This document shows, piece by piece, positions 28,617-37,602 of a DNA stretch of 64,000 bases (positions within the stretch are counted from its first letter, which is position 1; every line of letters starts with the position of its first letter). The position numbers and the translations under genes are program-made. Under the pieces are notes generated by a model. The model saw only the letters and a program-made list of their open reading frames with translations, did not search any database and had not been told where the DNA came from. Source of the DNA: Sulfitobacter sp. HNIBRBA3233 (GTDB lineage: Bacteria; Pseudomonadota; Alphaproteobacteria; Rhodobacterales; Rhodobacteraceae); the NCBI RefSeq assembly GCF_040149665.1, contig NZ_JBEFLP010000001.1, positions 2,649,272 to 2,713,271 on the forward strand. Direction: 5' to 3'.

Positions 28617-29374
28617 CGGCAACGGTCGATCATATCGCCGGACAGACCTACCACGGTCGCAAGGGGAGGGTGGAAAACGCCTTTCGCTATTCCGTGGACT
28701 ACCTGCTTCTGGACGCCGAGGCCGAACTTGCCACGCCGGGCCTTTTCGCGCGCAACCGCGCGGGGGTGACATCGCTGCACGACAGCGACCACGGCGGGCA
28801 ACCGGGCCAGGGGCGCGGTGCGGCATGGGTGCGTGACGTGTTGCGCGATCACCAGATCTCCGGCGTGGCCGAGGTGGCGCTGCTGGCGCAACCGCGCGTG
28901 TTTGGCCATGTGTTCAATCCGGTCAGTTTCTGGCTGTGCCGCAACGAGACAGGCGACCTGATCGCGGTGATCGCCGAAGTGACAAATACCTACGGGGACA
29001 GGCACAGTTACCTGTGCTGCCACTCCGATCAGCGCCCGATTGCGCCGACGGACGAGTTGACCGCCACGAAGATCCTGCATGTCTCGCCGTTTCAGCCGGT
29101 CGAGGGGTCGTATACCTTTCGCTTCGATATCAACGACCGCCGGATCGGCATCTGGATCGATTACGGCCGCGATGGCGGTGGCCTTGTCGCGACACTGACG
29201 GGCAAACGGCAGCGGCTGACCAACGGGTCGATCCTGAAGGCGCTGCTGCGCAGGCCCTTCGGTGCGCGCCGGGTGCTGGCGCTGATCCACTGGCAGGCGC
29301 TGAAATTGTGGATCAAGCGTGCGACCTTCCGCGCCCGCCCGACGCCCCCCGGCAACGAAATCAGCAAGGGATGA
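28613..29374 (+). CDS. DUF1365 protein
   Basis: The 253-residue product matches the DUF1365 family: an early TYHGRKGRVENAFRY segment, FGHVFNPVSFWLC near residue 100, AEVTNTYGDRHSYL, and KILHVSPFQPVEGSY. The function is not settled; genes of this family very often follow a FAD oxidoreductase and occur in the RpoE regulon with the one before it. The ATG overlaps the previous stop (ATGA), and the end overlaps the transporter gene in the same way. Confidence 0.9.
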   Translation: MTATVDHIAGQTYHGRKGRVENAFRYSVDYLLLDAEAELATPGLFARNRAGVTSLHDSDHGGQPGQGRGAAWVRDVLRDHQISGVAEVALLAQPRVFGHVFNPVSFWLCRNETGDLIAVIAEVTNTYGDRHSYLCCHSDQRPIAPTDELTATKILHVSPFQPVEGSYTFRFDINDRRIGIWIDYGRDGGGLVATLTGKRQRLTNGSILKALLRRPFGARRVLALIHWQALKLWIKRATFRARPTPPGNEISKG

Positions 29375-30618
29375 CAGCATCGGTTCCCGAACGGTTGCCT
29401 GCCTACGCCCTCTTCGCGGCGTTGCTGGCCTGTGCGGGGCTTCCGATCTATATCCACGCGCCGAAATTCTACGTTGACGAATTCGGCGTTTCGCTGACGG
29501 CGCTGGGCGTGGTTCTCTTCGGGCTGAGACTGCTGGACGTTGTGCAGGATCCCCTGCTGGGGCGTCTGTCGGAACACCTGCGTGACAGGCGCGCGACGGC
29601 TGTGGCTGTGGGATGTTTCGTGATTGCGGCGGCGATGATCGGCCTCTTCGCCGTCGATCCGCTGTTTTCACCGATGATCTGGTTCGCGGTGATGCTGACG
29701 CTGGTGTTCTCGGCCTTCAGCTTTCTGACGATCTGCTTTTATGCGCAGGGTGTGGCCAAGGCCGACCGCATGGCCGGGCAGGGGCACCTGCGCCTTGCCC
29801 GCTGGCGCGAGACCGGTGCCCTCCTGGGGGTATGCGTGGCGTCGGTGGCGCCGGTTGCGCTCGGGGTGGTGATGGATGCGCCCTTTGCGGGGTTCGCCGT
29901 GGGGTTCGCGATACTCAGCGCCGCGTCCGTATTTGCCATGCGCCGCGAGTGGGTGCGCGCGGACGTCCCCGACGGCACTGGCTTCGGCGTGGTGCTGCGC
30001 GACAGATTGGCGCGATGGCTGCTGGTGATCGCCCTTTTCAATGCCGCTCCCGTCGCGGTCAGCTCGACCCTGTTTCTGTTCTACGTCGAAAGCGCGCTTG
30101 AGGCGCCGGGATACGAGGGGCCTCTGTTGCTTCTGTTCTTCCTGTCGGCGGCGGGGGCCGCGCCGCTGTGGGGATTGATGGCCGAACGTTTCGGCGCGCG
30201 GCATACCCTGCTGGTTGCGATGGTTCTGGCGATATTCGCCTTCGGCGGGGCGCTGTTCCTGGGGCCTGGCGACGTTCGGTGGTTTGCGGTGATCTGCGTG
30301 GCATCGGGGGCTGCCATGGGCGCCGATCTCACTTTGCTGCCCGCCCTTTTCGCGACCAGAATGGCACAGATTTCCCCTTCGGCGGCCGAAGGCTTCGGGC
30401 TTTGGTCATTTGTGTCGAAGTTCACTCTCGCACTGGCAGCGGCGGTTCTGCTTCCTATGTTGGAAGGGGCCGGGTTCAGAAGTGCAGCAGCAGGTGCTGC
30501 GCCAGCAGACGCGATCGATTTGCTGCGGGTTCTCTACGCCGGGGTGCCTTGCGTACTTAAATTGGCAGCGATTTTCATGCTGTTGCGACTGAGAGACGAT
30601 GAGGTTGGAAATGAGTGA
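29371..30618 (+). CDS. MFS transporter of the sugar/cation symporter (GPH) type
   Basis: The 415-residue product has about twelve hydrophobic segments. The first loop region carries LLDVVQDPLLGRLSEHL, the GPH/melibiose-carrier version of the cytoplasmic loop motif. The substrate is unknown; its place in the run suggests a lipid- or stress-related compound and not a sugar, but that is inference. It overlaps DUF1365 by four bases and the DUF3833 gene by eight. Confidence 0.85.
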   Translation: MTASVPERLPAYALFAALLACAGLPIYIHAPKFYVDEFGVSLTALGVVLFGLRLLDVVQDPLLGRLSEHLRDRRATAVAVGCFVIAAAMIGLFAVDPLFSPMIWFAVMLTLVFSAFSFLTICFYAQGVAKADRMAGQGHLRLARWRETGALLGVCVASVAPVALGVVMDAPFAGFAVGFAILSAASVFAMRREWVRADVPDGTGFGVVLRDRLARWLLVIALFNAAPVAVSSTLFLFYVESALEAPGYEGPLLLLFFLSAAGAAPLWGLMAERFGARHTLLVAMVLAIFAFGGALFLGPGDVRWFAVICVASGAAMGADLTLLPALFATRMAQISPSAAEGFGLWSFVSKFTLALAAAVLLPMLEGAGFRSAAAGAAPADAIDLLRVLYAGVPCVLKLAAIFMLLRLRDDEVGNE

Positions 30619-31177
30619 CGAAATATTTTTCTTTCTGTTGGGAGGCGTGCTGATCGTCCTTGCGACAATCGCCCGTGTGCGCCTTGCCAGCTTCATCTCG
30701 CAGAGCGGTGACGACTATAGCGGAGAGTATCCGCTGTTTAAGATCAAGGAGCACCTGAACGGAAAGATGACCTGCGACGGCGTGATCTTCGGACCGCTGG
30801 GGCGCGTGACCAGCACGTTCACGGCAGATTTCGACGTCAGTTGGGACGACAACAAGGGCACCATCCGCGAGCGGTTCACCTATCAGGACAGCTCGACCCA
30901 GGAACGCGAGTGGACCCTCGACGTGCGTGCCGACGGGACATTCGACGCGCTGGCCGACGACGTGCCCGGCGTCGGGCGCGGAGAGATTTCCGGCCCTGCG
31001 GTCTTGTTCCGGTATCCCATCACCCTGCCCGAAAACAGCGGTGGCCACACGTTGCGCGCCTTTGACTGCATGTATCTGACCCCGACAGGCACCATCGTGA
31101 ACCGAAGCCAGTTCCGGAAGTTCGGGTTCAAGGTTGCCGAACTTGTCGCGACAATCCGCAAGAAGGAGAAGACATGA
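30611..31177 (+). CDS. DUF3833 protein with N-terminal membrane anchor
   Basis: The 188-residue product has one N-terminal hydrophobic segment (about residues 5-23) and a soluble domain rich in beta strands that fits DUF3833 (YFRYPITL-like and AFDCMYLTPTGTIVNRS segments). Its function is unknown. The ATG at 30611 is preferred over 30599 because it follows GAGGTTGGAA. The gene order FAD oxidoreductase - DUF1365 - MFS - DUF3833 - SDR matches the known RpoE target operon of R. sphaeroides. Confidence 0.8.
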   Translation: MSDEIFFFLLGGVLIVLATIARVRLASFISQSGDDYSGEYPLFKIKEHLNGKMTCDGVIFGPLGRVTSTFTADFDVSWDDNKGTIRERFTYQDSSTQEREWTLDVRADGTFDALADDVPGVGRGEISGPAVLFRYPITLPENSGGHTLRAFDCMYLTPTGTIVNRSQFRKFGFKVAELVATIRKKEKT

Positions 31178-31905
31178 CCGATTGGAACGGAAAGAGGTAT
31201 TGGCTGGTCGGGGCAAGCGACGGTCTGGGCGAGGCTTTGGCCGGCGTGCTCAGCCGCGCGGGCGCTCAGGTCGTGCTTTCGTCGAGATCGGAAGACAAAT
31301 TGCGCGCGGTCGCCCAGAAGCTGCCGGGCAAGAGTGACGTCGTGGCCATGGATGTGGCCGACAACGACAGCGTCAAGGCAGCCGCCAAGCGGGTCGGTGA
31401 AGTGGACGGGGTCGTGTTTCTGGCCGGGGTGTACTGGCCCTTCGGCGCCAAGGACTGGGACGCCGATCAGGCCAACGCCATGGCGGATGTGAATTTTACC
31501 GGGTTGATGCGGGTCATGGGGCAGGTCGTGCCCGCCATGGTCGAGCGCGACGCGGGTCATATCGTGATCACGTCGAGCCTGACGGGGTTCCGTGGGTTGC
31601 CGAACTCAATCGGCTATACCGCGTCCAAGGCCGCGACGATGTCGCTTGCCGAATGCATGTACGCCGATCTGCGCAAGACCGGTGTGAAGGTGCAGGTGAT
31701 CAACCCCGGCTTCATCAAGACGCAATTGACCGACAAGAACGATTTCAGGATGCCTTTCCTGATGCAGCCCGACGAGGCCGCCCGCGAGGTGTTCGAGCAT
31801 ATGAACACTGACAGGTTCAAGAAAAGCTTTCCCTGGGCATTCTCCTTGGTGTTCCGGCTGAGCCAGTTCCTGCCCGATTCGCTCTATTACCGGATTTTCA
31901 GCTAG
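31174..31905 (+). CDS. Short-chain dehydrogenase/reductase
   Basis: The 243-residue product is a classical SDR: coenzyme motif GASDGLGEALAG near residue 12, NADP/NAD motif near 85, catalytic Ser in ITSSLTGF, and catalytic YTASK near residue 150. The substrate is unknown. Its ATG overlaps the DUF3833 stop and it closes the five-gene RpoE-type run. A hairpin and a copy of the intergenic repeat lie downstream. Confidence 0.9.
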   Translation: MTDWNGKRYWLVGASDGLGEALAGVLSRAGAQVVLSSRSEDKLRAVAQKLPGKSDVVAMDVADNDSVKAAAKRVGEVDGVVFLAGVYWPFGAKDWDADQANAMADVNFTGLMRVMGQVVPAMVERDAGHIVITSSLTGFRGLPNSIGYTASKAATMSLAECMYADLRKTGVKVQVINPGFIKTQLTDKNDFRMPFLMQPDEAAREVFEHMNTDRFKKSFPWAFSLVFRLSQFLPDSLYYRIFS

Positions 31906-31920
31906 GCTGATCCTATGGCG

Positions 31921-31938
31921 CGGCCCCCGGAGGGGCCG
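31921..31938. terminator. Hairpin after the SDR gene
   Basis: A 7-base stem (CGGCCCC / GGGGCCG) with a CGGA loop lies 15 bases after the stop. There is no T-run. It may mark the end of the five-gene operon. Confidence 0.45.
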
Positions 31939-32014
31939 GCTTGCTGGACTGGGGTGCTGTCCGGTACCGTTTGTCCGATCTCTTGCGCTGCGTTTGGTGC
32001 GGCTGTTTCGCAGT

Positions 32015-32037
32015 GAGTTTAGGGGCAAAATGGAGAA
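32015..32037 (+). repeat. Intergenic repeat, copy 3 of 6
   Basis: GAGTTTA, GGGG, then CAAAATGGAGAA. It lies between the end of the SDR operon and the end of the convergent GST gene, 109 bases after the SDR stop, in the direction of that operon. Confidence 0.7.
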
Positions 32038-32049
32038 ACGGGTGGTTTG

Positions 32050-32667
32050 TCAGATCAGGCCGTCGGCCTTGAGGCTGGCGACGCTTGGCCGGGCCGCCAT
32101 GCGGTCCATGAAGGCCGCGATGCGCGGAAACTGCGAGACATCGACGCCGTCGCCGCCCAGCCAGTTGCAGACAACGAAAAGATATGCGTCCGCTACGGTG
32201 AGGGTGTCGCCGCAGACGAAATCGCCGCGGAATGCCTGCGTTTCGATGTAGGCGGCGCAGGTGGCCATGGTCTGCGGGACTTTCGCGGTCATGTCCGCGT
32301 GGCTTTCGGCGCGGTCGGCCCAGCGGGCGCCGCGCATCTTATGCGCGTGGGCCACGTGCATCGTGGAGGCGAGATAGTACATCACCGCGCGCATATGCGC
32401 CGCCTCGACCGGGGTCTCGGGCACCAGACCGGCGCCGGGGGCGATGGCCGCGACGTAGTCGAGGATCGCACCGGTTTCGGTCAAAAACGTCCCGTCGTCG
32501 AGCACCAGCGCGGGCACCCGTCCCTTCGGGTTGAGATCGAGATAGGGCTGTCTGGTCTGTTCGGCCGTCGCGAAATCGACGCCCACGCGCTCGTGCGGCA
32601 GATCGGCCTCGAGAAGCGCGATTGCGACCGCGATGGAGATGGTGCCGTTGGCGTAATATAACTTCAT
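32050..32667 (-). CDS. Glutathione S-transferase family protein
   Basis: The 205-residue product has an N-terminal thioredoxin-like domain (residues 1-80, with KLYYANGTISIAVAIAL and GRVPALVLDDG, then LTETGAILDYV) and a C-terminal helical domain. The ESA/ETGA-type glutathione-binding turn is present. The substrate cannot be named. It is eight bases downstream of the histidine phosphatase gene on the same strand, and the two are probably cotranscribed. Confidence 0.9.
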   Translation of the reverse strand: MKLYYANGTISIAVAIALLEADLPHERVGVDFATAEQTRQPYLDLNPKGRVPALVLDDGTFLTETGAILDYVAAIAPGAGLVPETPVEAAHMRAVMYYLASTMHVAHAHKMRGARWADRAESHADMTAKVPQTMATCAAYIETQAFRGDFVCGDTLTVADAYLFVVCNWLGGDGVDVSQFPRIAAFMDRMAARPSVASLKADGLI

Positions 32668-32675
32668 GTGAACCC

Positions 32676-33329
32676 TCAGATGTTTGTCCGGCTGAGCTGG
32701 CGGTCGGCGCGGTCGAGATGCGGTGTGGCGTTGAACAATGTCGGGCTGAGATGGTCGCCGATCGGGAAAAGCTGGTGCAGCGACGTGTGGAAGATCGCGA
32801 TGGCGAGCCTTGCGGTCTGCGGCACGTCCAGCGACATCCGCTGGCCCATCACATTCGCGATCAGCCCGCCGGATGTCACCACGAGGGCGGTGCCGCCCGT
32901 GCCGGCGATCTCGTCCATGGCGTCGCGGATCCGGTCCTGGAACGCGGTGTAGGTTTCCGGGGCGCCTTCGATGCGGTCCGCCCTCCAGTGGTCGAAGACG
33001 AGCGGCAGATGGGTGATGAACTGCTGCTGTTCGGTGGGAAACGGGATGCCGTGCTGTTCGCGCAGAAGACCCGCAAGCGTGAAATACTCAAGCTCGTTGA
33101 GGCGCGGATCGCGGATCGGTTCGATATCCATCGCCATGCCCTCGGCGGTTTCGATATGGCGGCGCAGGGTGCCGGTATAGAGCCGTTCGTGGTGCTGGCC
33201 CGTGCTGCGCAGATGCTCGCCCAGCCATGCCGCCTGCCGGTGCCCCAGATCGCTGAGGCGGTCGTAGCTGTGTTCATCCGTTGCGGTCGAATTCGCCTGG
33301 CCGTGGCGGATGAGGGTGATTGCGGACAT
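32676..33329 (-). CDS. Histidine phosphatase family protein
   Basis: The 217-residue product starts with the phosphohistidine motif LIRHGQANS (residues 5-13) and belongs to the phosphoglycerate mutase-like branch. The acid/base residue is expected near NELEYF (residue 79 region), and a second His lies late in the domain in a weaker form (VVTSGGLI replaces the usual SHGG), so activity is less certain. It is divergent from the formate dehydrogenase gene. Confidence 0.85.
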   Translation of the reverse strand: MSAITLIRHGQANSTATDEHSYDRLSDLGHRQAAWLGEHLRSTGQHHERLYTGTLRRHIETAEGMAMDIEPIRDPRLNELEYFTLAGLLREQHGIPFPTEQQQFITHLPLVFDHWRADRIEGAPETYTAFQDRIRDAMDEIAGTGGTALVVTSGGLIANVMGQRMSLDVPQTARLAIAIFHTSLHQLFPIGDHLSPTLFNATPHLDRADRQLSRTNI

Positions 33330-33508
33330 GATCGGTGCTCTTTTGCGGTGATGCCCCGTTGATAGACGCGCCGGATCAGGTGCGAAAGAGGCTTATCGGA
33401 AACACGGGTCTGCATCGGGGACGCATTCGCGCGGACGAGCGTCGTGATTTGGCCTTTCGCCGCCACGGGTCACGGTTAGATACTGTCGTGAGATTTGGGA
33501 GATGCGCG

Positions 33509-36277
33509 ATGTCGGAAAAGGTCACCTTCACGCTCGACGGAGAGACTGTCGAGGCAGAGGCCGGTATGACGATCTGGGAGGTCGCCAACGGGCGCGGCCT
33601 GAAGATCCCGCATCTGTGCCACAAACCCGCACCGGGATACCGCCCCGACGGCAACTGCCGCGCCTGTATGGTGGAGATCGAGGGCGAGCGGACGCTGGCG
33701 GCGTCCTGCATCCGCGAGCCCGCCGAGGGCATGGTCGTCACCACCAACAACGCGCGCGCCGAGAATGCGCGCAAGATGGTGGTCGAACTGCTTCTGGCGG
33801 ACCACCCGGAGCGCGCGCAGGCGCATGACCGCTCCAGCCACATGTGGGACATGGCCGAGCTGAACGGTGTCCACGAGAGCCGCTTTCCCAAGCTGGAAGA
33901 CGGGCGCATTCCGCTGCTGGACGACAGCCATGTGGCGATGAGCGTGAACCTCGATGCCTGCATCCAGTGCGGGCTTTGCGTGCGCGCCTGCCGCGAAGTT
34001 CAGGTGAACGATGTGATCGGCATGGCCGGACGCGGCCACGATGCCTTTCCGGTGTTCGATATGTCGGACCCGATGGGCGCGTCGACCTGCGTGGCCTGCG
34101 GCGAATGCGTTCAGGCCTGTCCCACCGGTGCGCTGATGCCCGCGACTGTCGTGGACGCGGAGCAGCGCGGCGACAGCGCCGATTTCGACAGCGAAGTCGA
34201 AAGCATCTGCCCTTTCTGCGGTGTCGGCTGTCAGGTGTCGATGAAGATCAAGGACGGGCGGGTCAAATACGTCGAGGGGATCAACGGCCCCGCGAACGAG
34301 GGGCGGCTCTGTGTCAAAGGGCGGTTCGGCTATGACTACATCCACCACGACCACAGGCTGACCAAACCGCTGATCCGGCGCGACGATGCCCCCGCCAAGG
34401 GGCTGAACGTCGATCCCGGCAACTACCTCGAGGTTTTTCGCGAGGCGGAGTGGGACGAGGCGCTGGACCGTGCCGCGACCGGGTTGCAGGAGATCGGCGG
34501 CACCGGTGTTGCGGGGTTCGGATCGGCGAAATGTACCAACGAGGAAGCCTATCTGTTCCAGAAGCTGATCCGGCAGGGCTTTGGGCATAACAACGTCGAT
34601 CACTGCACGCGCCTGTGTCACGCCTCGTCGGTTTCGGCGCTTCTGGAGAACGTGGGGTCTGGCGCTGTCACCGCGACCTTCAACGAAATCGAGAATGCCG
34701 ATGTCGCCATCGTGATCGGGGCCAACCCGATCGAGAACCACCCCGTCGCCGCCACTTTTTTCAAGCAGTTCACCAAGCGCGGTGGCAAGCTGATCGTGAT
34801 GGATCCGCGCGGGCAGGCGTTGAAACGCTTCGCCTACCAGATGCTGCAATTCCGTCCGGGCACGGATGTGGCGATGCTCAACGCGATCATGAACGTGATC
34901 GTGGAGGAAGAGCTGTACGACCGGCAGTACATCGAGGGCTATACCGAGAATTGGGAGGCCGAGCGGGCACACCTGAAGGATTTCACGCCCGAGAGGATGT
35001 CCGAAGTCTGCGGGATCGACCCCGAAACCCTGCGCGACGTCGCACGGACCTTCGCGGGGGCGAAGGCGGCGATGATCTTCTGGGGCATGGGCGTCAGCCA
35101 GCATATTCACGGCACCGACAATTCACGCTGTCTGATCAGCCTTGCGCTGATGACGGGCCAGATCGGGCGCCCCGGTGCCGGGTTGCACCCGCTTCGGGGG
35201 CAGAACAACGTGCAGGGCGCGTCGGACGCGGGGCTGATCCCGATGTTCTTGCCCGACTACCAGTCGGTAACGGACGAAGGCGTGCGCGCGGCCTTTACCG
35301 AGGTTTGGGAGAGCGGCGATTTCAGCGCGGAACGTGGGCTGACGGTGACGGAAATCCTCGATGCGGTGCATCAGGGGGATATCAGGGGGATGTATATCCT
35401 CGGGGAAAACCCCGCGATGTCCGATCCCGATGTGGAGCACGCCCGCGATGCGCTGGCCAAGCTCGACCATCTGGTGGTGCAGGACATCTTCCTGACCGAG
35501 ACGGCGAATTTCGCCGACGTGATCCTGCCCGCAAGTGCTTTTGCCGAGAAGGCGGGAACCGTGACCAACACCAACCGCCAGGTCCAGATGGGCCGGCCTG
35601 CCGTGTCGCCCCCGGGCGATGCAAGGCCCGATTGGTGGATCGAGATGGAACTGGCCAAACGGCTGGGTCTTGGCTGGCATTACGACGGCCCCGCGGAGAT
35701 CTTTGCCGAGATGAAGCGGAGCATGAAATCGCTGGACAATATCACTTGGGACAGGCTGGAGCGGCAGAATGCGGTGACCTACCCGTCGCTGAGCCCCGAA
35801 GACCCCGGTCAGTCGATCGTGTTTGCCGACGGGTTTCCGCGTGCGGACGGGCGGGCCCGCTTTACCCCCGCCAGCATCATCGCGCCCGACGATACACCGG
35901 ATTCGGAATATCCGATGATCCTGACCACGGGGCGGCAGCTGGAGCATTGGCACACCGGTTCGATGACGCGGCGGTCGAAGGTTCTGGACGCGGTGGAGCC
36001 GGAGGCGAACTGTTCGCTGCATCCTTCGACGCTGCGCAAACTGGGCGTGGAGCCGGGGGGATTCGTGCGTCTGACCACCAAGCGCGGCAGCATCGAGATC
36101 ATGGCGCGGATGGACCGGGCGGTCGCCCCCGACATGGTGTTCCTGCCCTTCGCCTATGTCGAGGCGGCGGCGAATATCCTGACCAATCCGGCGATTGATC
36201 CCTACGGCAAGATCCCCGAATTCAAATTCTCGGCGGTCAGGGTCGAGGCCGCGCAGGATGCCGTTGCCGCCGAATGA
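33509..36277 (+). CDS. Formate dehydrogenase alpha subunit (Mo-bisMGD, Cys type)
   Basis: The 922-residue product is a molybdenum oxidoreductase of the NAD-linked formate dehydrogenase alpha class. In order: a [2Fe-2S] domain (Cys37, Cys50, Cys53, Cys67), two ferredoxin-type [4Fe-4S] motifs (CIQCGLCVRAC and CVACGECVQACPTGA), the molybdopterin domain with its [4Fe-4S] motif CPFCGVGCQ, and the active site DHCTRLCHASS with Cys370 in the selenocysteine position, next to His371. The His-Cys [4Fe-4S] site normally found after the [2Fe-2S] domain reads DHPERAQAHDRSSH and has no cysteines. No beta, gamma or FdhD gene is beside it. The ATG follows GGGAGATG. Confidence 0.92.
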   Translation: MSEKVTFTLDGETVEAEAGMTIWEVANGRGLKIPHLCHKPAPGYRPDGNCRACMVEIEGERTLAASCIREPAEGMVVTTNNARAENARKMVVELLLADHPERAQAHDRSSHMWDMAELNGVHESRFPKLEDGRIPLLDDSHVAMSVNLDACIQCGLCVRACREVQVNDVIGMAGRGHDAFPVFDMSDPMGASTCVACGECVQACPTGALMPATVVDAEQRGDSADFDSEVESICPFCGVGCQVSMKIKDGRVKYVEGINGPANEGRLCVKGRFGYDYIHHDHRLTKPLIRRDDAPAKGLNVDPGNYLEVFREAEWDEALDRAATGLQEIGGTGVAGFGSAKCTNEEAYLFQKLIRQGFGHNNVDHCTRLCHASSVSALLENVGSGAVTATFNEIENADVAIVIGANPIENHPVAATFFKQFTKRGGKLIVMDPRGQALKRFAYQMLQFRPGTDVAMLNAIMNVIVEEELYDRQYIEGYTENWEAERAHLKDFTPERMSEVCGIDPETLRDVARTFAGAKAAMIFWGMGVSQHIHGTDNSRCLISLALMTGQIGRPGAGLHPLRGQNNVQGASDAGLIPMFLPDYQSVTDEGVRAAFTEVWESGDFSAERGLTVTEILDAVHQGDIRGMYILGENPAMSDPDVEHARDALAKLDHLVVQDIFLTETANFADVILPASAFAEKAGTVTNTNRQVQMGRPAVSPPGDARPDWWIEMELAKRLGLGWHYDGPAEIFAEMKRSMKSLDNITWDRLERQNAVTYPSLSPEDPGQSIVFADGFPRADGRARFTPASIIAPDDTPDSEYPMILTTGRQLEHWHTGSMTRRSKVLDAVEPEANCSLHPSTLRKLGVEPGGFVRLTTKRGSIEIMARMDRAVAPDMVFLPFAYVEAAANILTNPAIDPYGKIPEFKFSAVRVEAAQDAVAAE

Positions 36278-36320
36278 TCCGGTTGAGCGGCGTTGCCGCA
36301 CAGGATACTTCTCTTGCTGA

Positions 36321-36339
36321 CGAGGGGCGCTGCCCCTCG
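36321..36339. terminator. Hairpin after the formate dehydrogenase gene
   Basis: A perfect 8-base stem (CGAGGGGC / GCCCCTCG) with a GCT loop. It ends ten bases before the next copy of the intergenic repeat. No T-run follows. Confidence 0.5.
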
Positions 36340-36348
36340 AGCTCCCCG

Positions 36349-36371
36349 GAGTTTAGGGGCAAAATAGAGAA
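36349..36371 (+). repeat. Intergenic repeat, copy 4 of 6
   Basis: GAGTTTA, GGGG, then CAAAATAGAGAA. It lies 71 bases after the formate dehydrogenase stop and directly in front of the M20 hydrolase gene, whose ATG comes nine bases after the end of the repeat. GAGAAGGA at its end can serve as ribosome site for that gene. Confidence 0.7.
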
Positions 36372-36380
36372 GGACCCTCC

Positions 36381-37583
36381 ATGCAGATCAACGGCGAACG
36401 CTTTCTGAAAGATCTTCACGACCTGCGGCAGATCGGCGCCGCCGGCGTCGGCAAGGGCGTCGTGCGCCCGGCGTATTCGGAGGCCGACGTGGCCGCGCGG
36501 CGCTGGCTGGCCGGGCGGATGCGCGAGGCCGGTCTGCGCGTCGAAATGGACCCGATGGGCAATCTGTTCGGTCTGGCGGAGGGGAAGTCGATCCTGATCG
36601 GGTCGCATTCGGACAGCCAGCCCGAGGGCGGATGGCTGGACGGGGCGCTGGGGGTTGTCGCGGCACTGGAAGTGGCGCGGGCGGCGGCAGAGGCAGGCGG
36701 GCCTGCGGTATCGGTCGTGTCCTTTCAGGATGAAGAGGGACGTTTCGGCGTAACGACGGGATCTGCGGTCTGGTCTGGGCATCTGTCGCAAAGCGATGCC
36801 GACGCGCTGACCGATCACAGGGGCGTGGCGCTGGGCGAGGCCCGCAAGGTGCTGGCGGAGGATGTGACCGGTCCGGTGGATGCCGCGCAGTTCACCGGCT
36901 TCATGGAGTTGCACATCGAACAGGGCCCGACCCTCGATACCGCCGGGGAAACGATCGGGGTGGTGTCGGATATCGTCGGCATCCGCGACATGAACATCAC
37001 CTTCGCGGGGCAGCAGAACCATGCGGGCACCACGCCCATGCACCTGCGCAAGGACGCGTTTCAGGCCGTTGCGGCCTTTACCACCGAATTGCAGAACCGG
37101 TTTGCCAATGTGGTCACCCCCGCCACGGTGTGGACCATGGGCCACGTCACACTGCACCCCAATGCGTCTTCCATCGTGCCCGGCCGGGCCGTATTTTCCA
37201 TGCAGTGGCGCGACGGGGATGCCGACAGGCTGGGGCGGATGGAGGCGATCATTCGCGATCTTGCGGCGGAAATCGCGGCTGCGCGCGGGCTTGAGGTTTC
37301 GTTCGGTGGCATGCTGGGGCTTGAGCCCGTGGCGATGGATGCCCGTTTGCGCGCAGCGCTGGAGGCTGCGGCGGCGCAGGTCGCACCGGACCGCTGGCGG
37401 ATCATGCCGTCGGGTGCCTTGCACGACGCGACGAATGTATCGCGCCTGATGCCTGTCGCGATGCTGTTCGTGCCCTCCATCGGCGGGATCAGCCACGCTT
37501 TCGAGGAAGATACTGCCGAGCACGATCTGGTCGCCGGTGTGGATGTTCTGGCCCGGGCGGTTGCCGGTCTGCACGACAGCTGA
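36381..37583 (+). CDS. M20 family amidohydrolase (carbamoylase / allantoate amidohydrolase type)
   Basis: The 400-residue product is a zinc-dependent hydrolase of the M20 family that includes N-carbamoyl-amino acid hydrolases and allantoate amidohydrolase. Metal-site motifs are [18 protein letters not shown] (residues 73-90), FQDEEGRF (residues 114-121) and [16 protein letters not shown] belongs to the dimerisation lid. The exact substrate cannot be told. It may fill the allantoate step that is missing from the urate cluster 15 kb away, but a carbamoylase role is equally possible. Confidence 0.88.
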   Translation: MQINGERFLKDLHDLRQIGAAGVGKGVVRPAYSEADVAARRWLAGRMREAGLRVEMDPMGNLFGLAEGKSILIGSHSDSQPEGGWLDGALGVVAALEVARAAAEAGGPAVSVVSFQDEEGRFGVTTGSAVWSGHLSQSDADALTDHRGVALGEARKVLAEDVTGPVDAAQFTGFMELHIEQGPTLDTAGETIGVVSDIVGIRDMNITFAGQQNHAGTTPMHLRKDAFQAVAAFTTELQNRFANVVTPATVWTMGHVTLHPNASSIVPGRAVFSMQWRDGDADRLGRMEAIIRDLAAEIAAARGLEVSFGGMLGLEPVAMDARLRAALEAAAAQVAPDRWRIMPSGALHDATNVSRLMPVAMLFVPSIGGISHAFEEDTAEHDLVAGVDVLARAVAGLHDS

Positions 37584-37602
37584 GCCCGGGGATGTCAGCG
37601 CG

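Noticed and set aside
34604..34618. Possible selenocysteine site in the formate dehydrogenase
   Set aside because: The codon at the active position is TGT (Cys370), not TGA.
34615..36198. A 527-residue frame inside the formate dehydrogenase gene
   Set aside because: It runs in another frame of a clear gene and is dominated by Arg, Gly and Ala.
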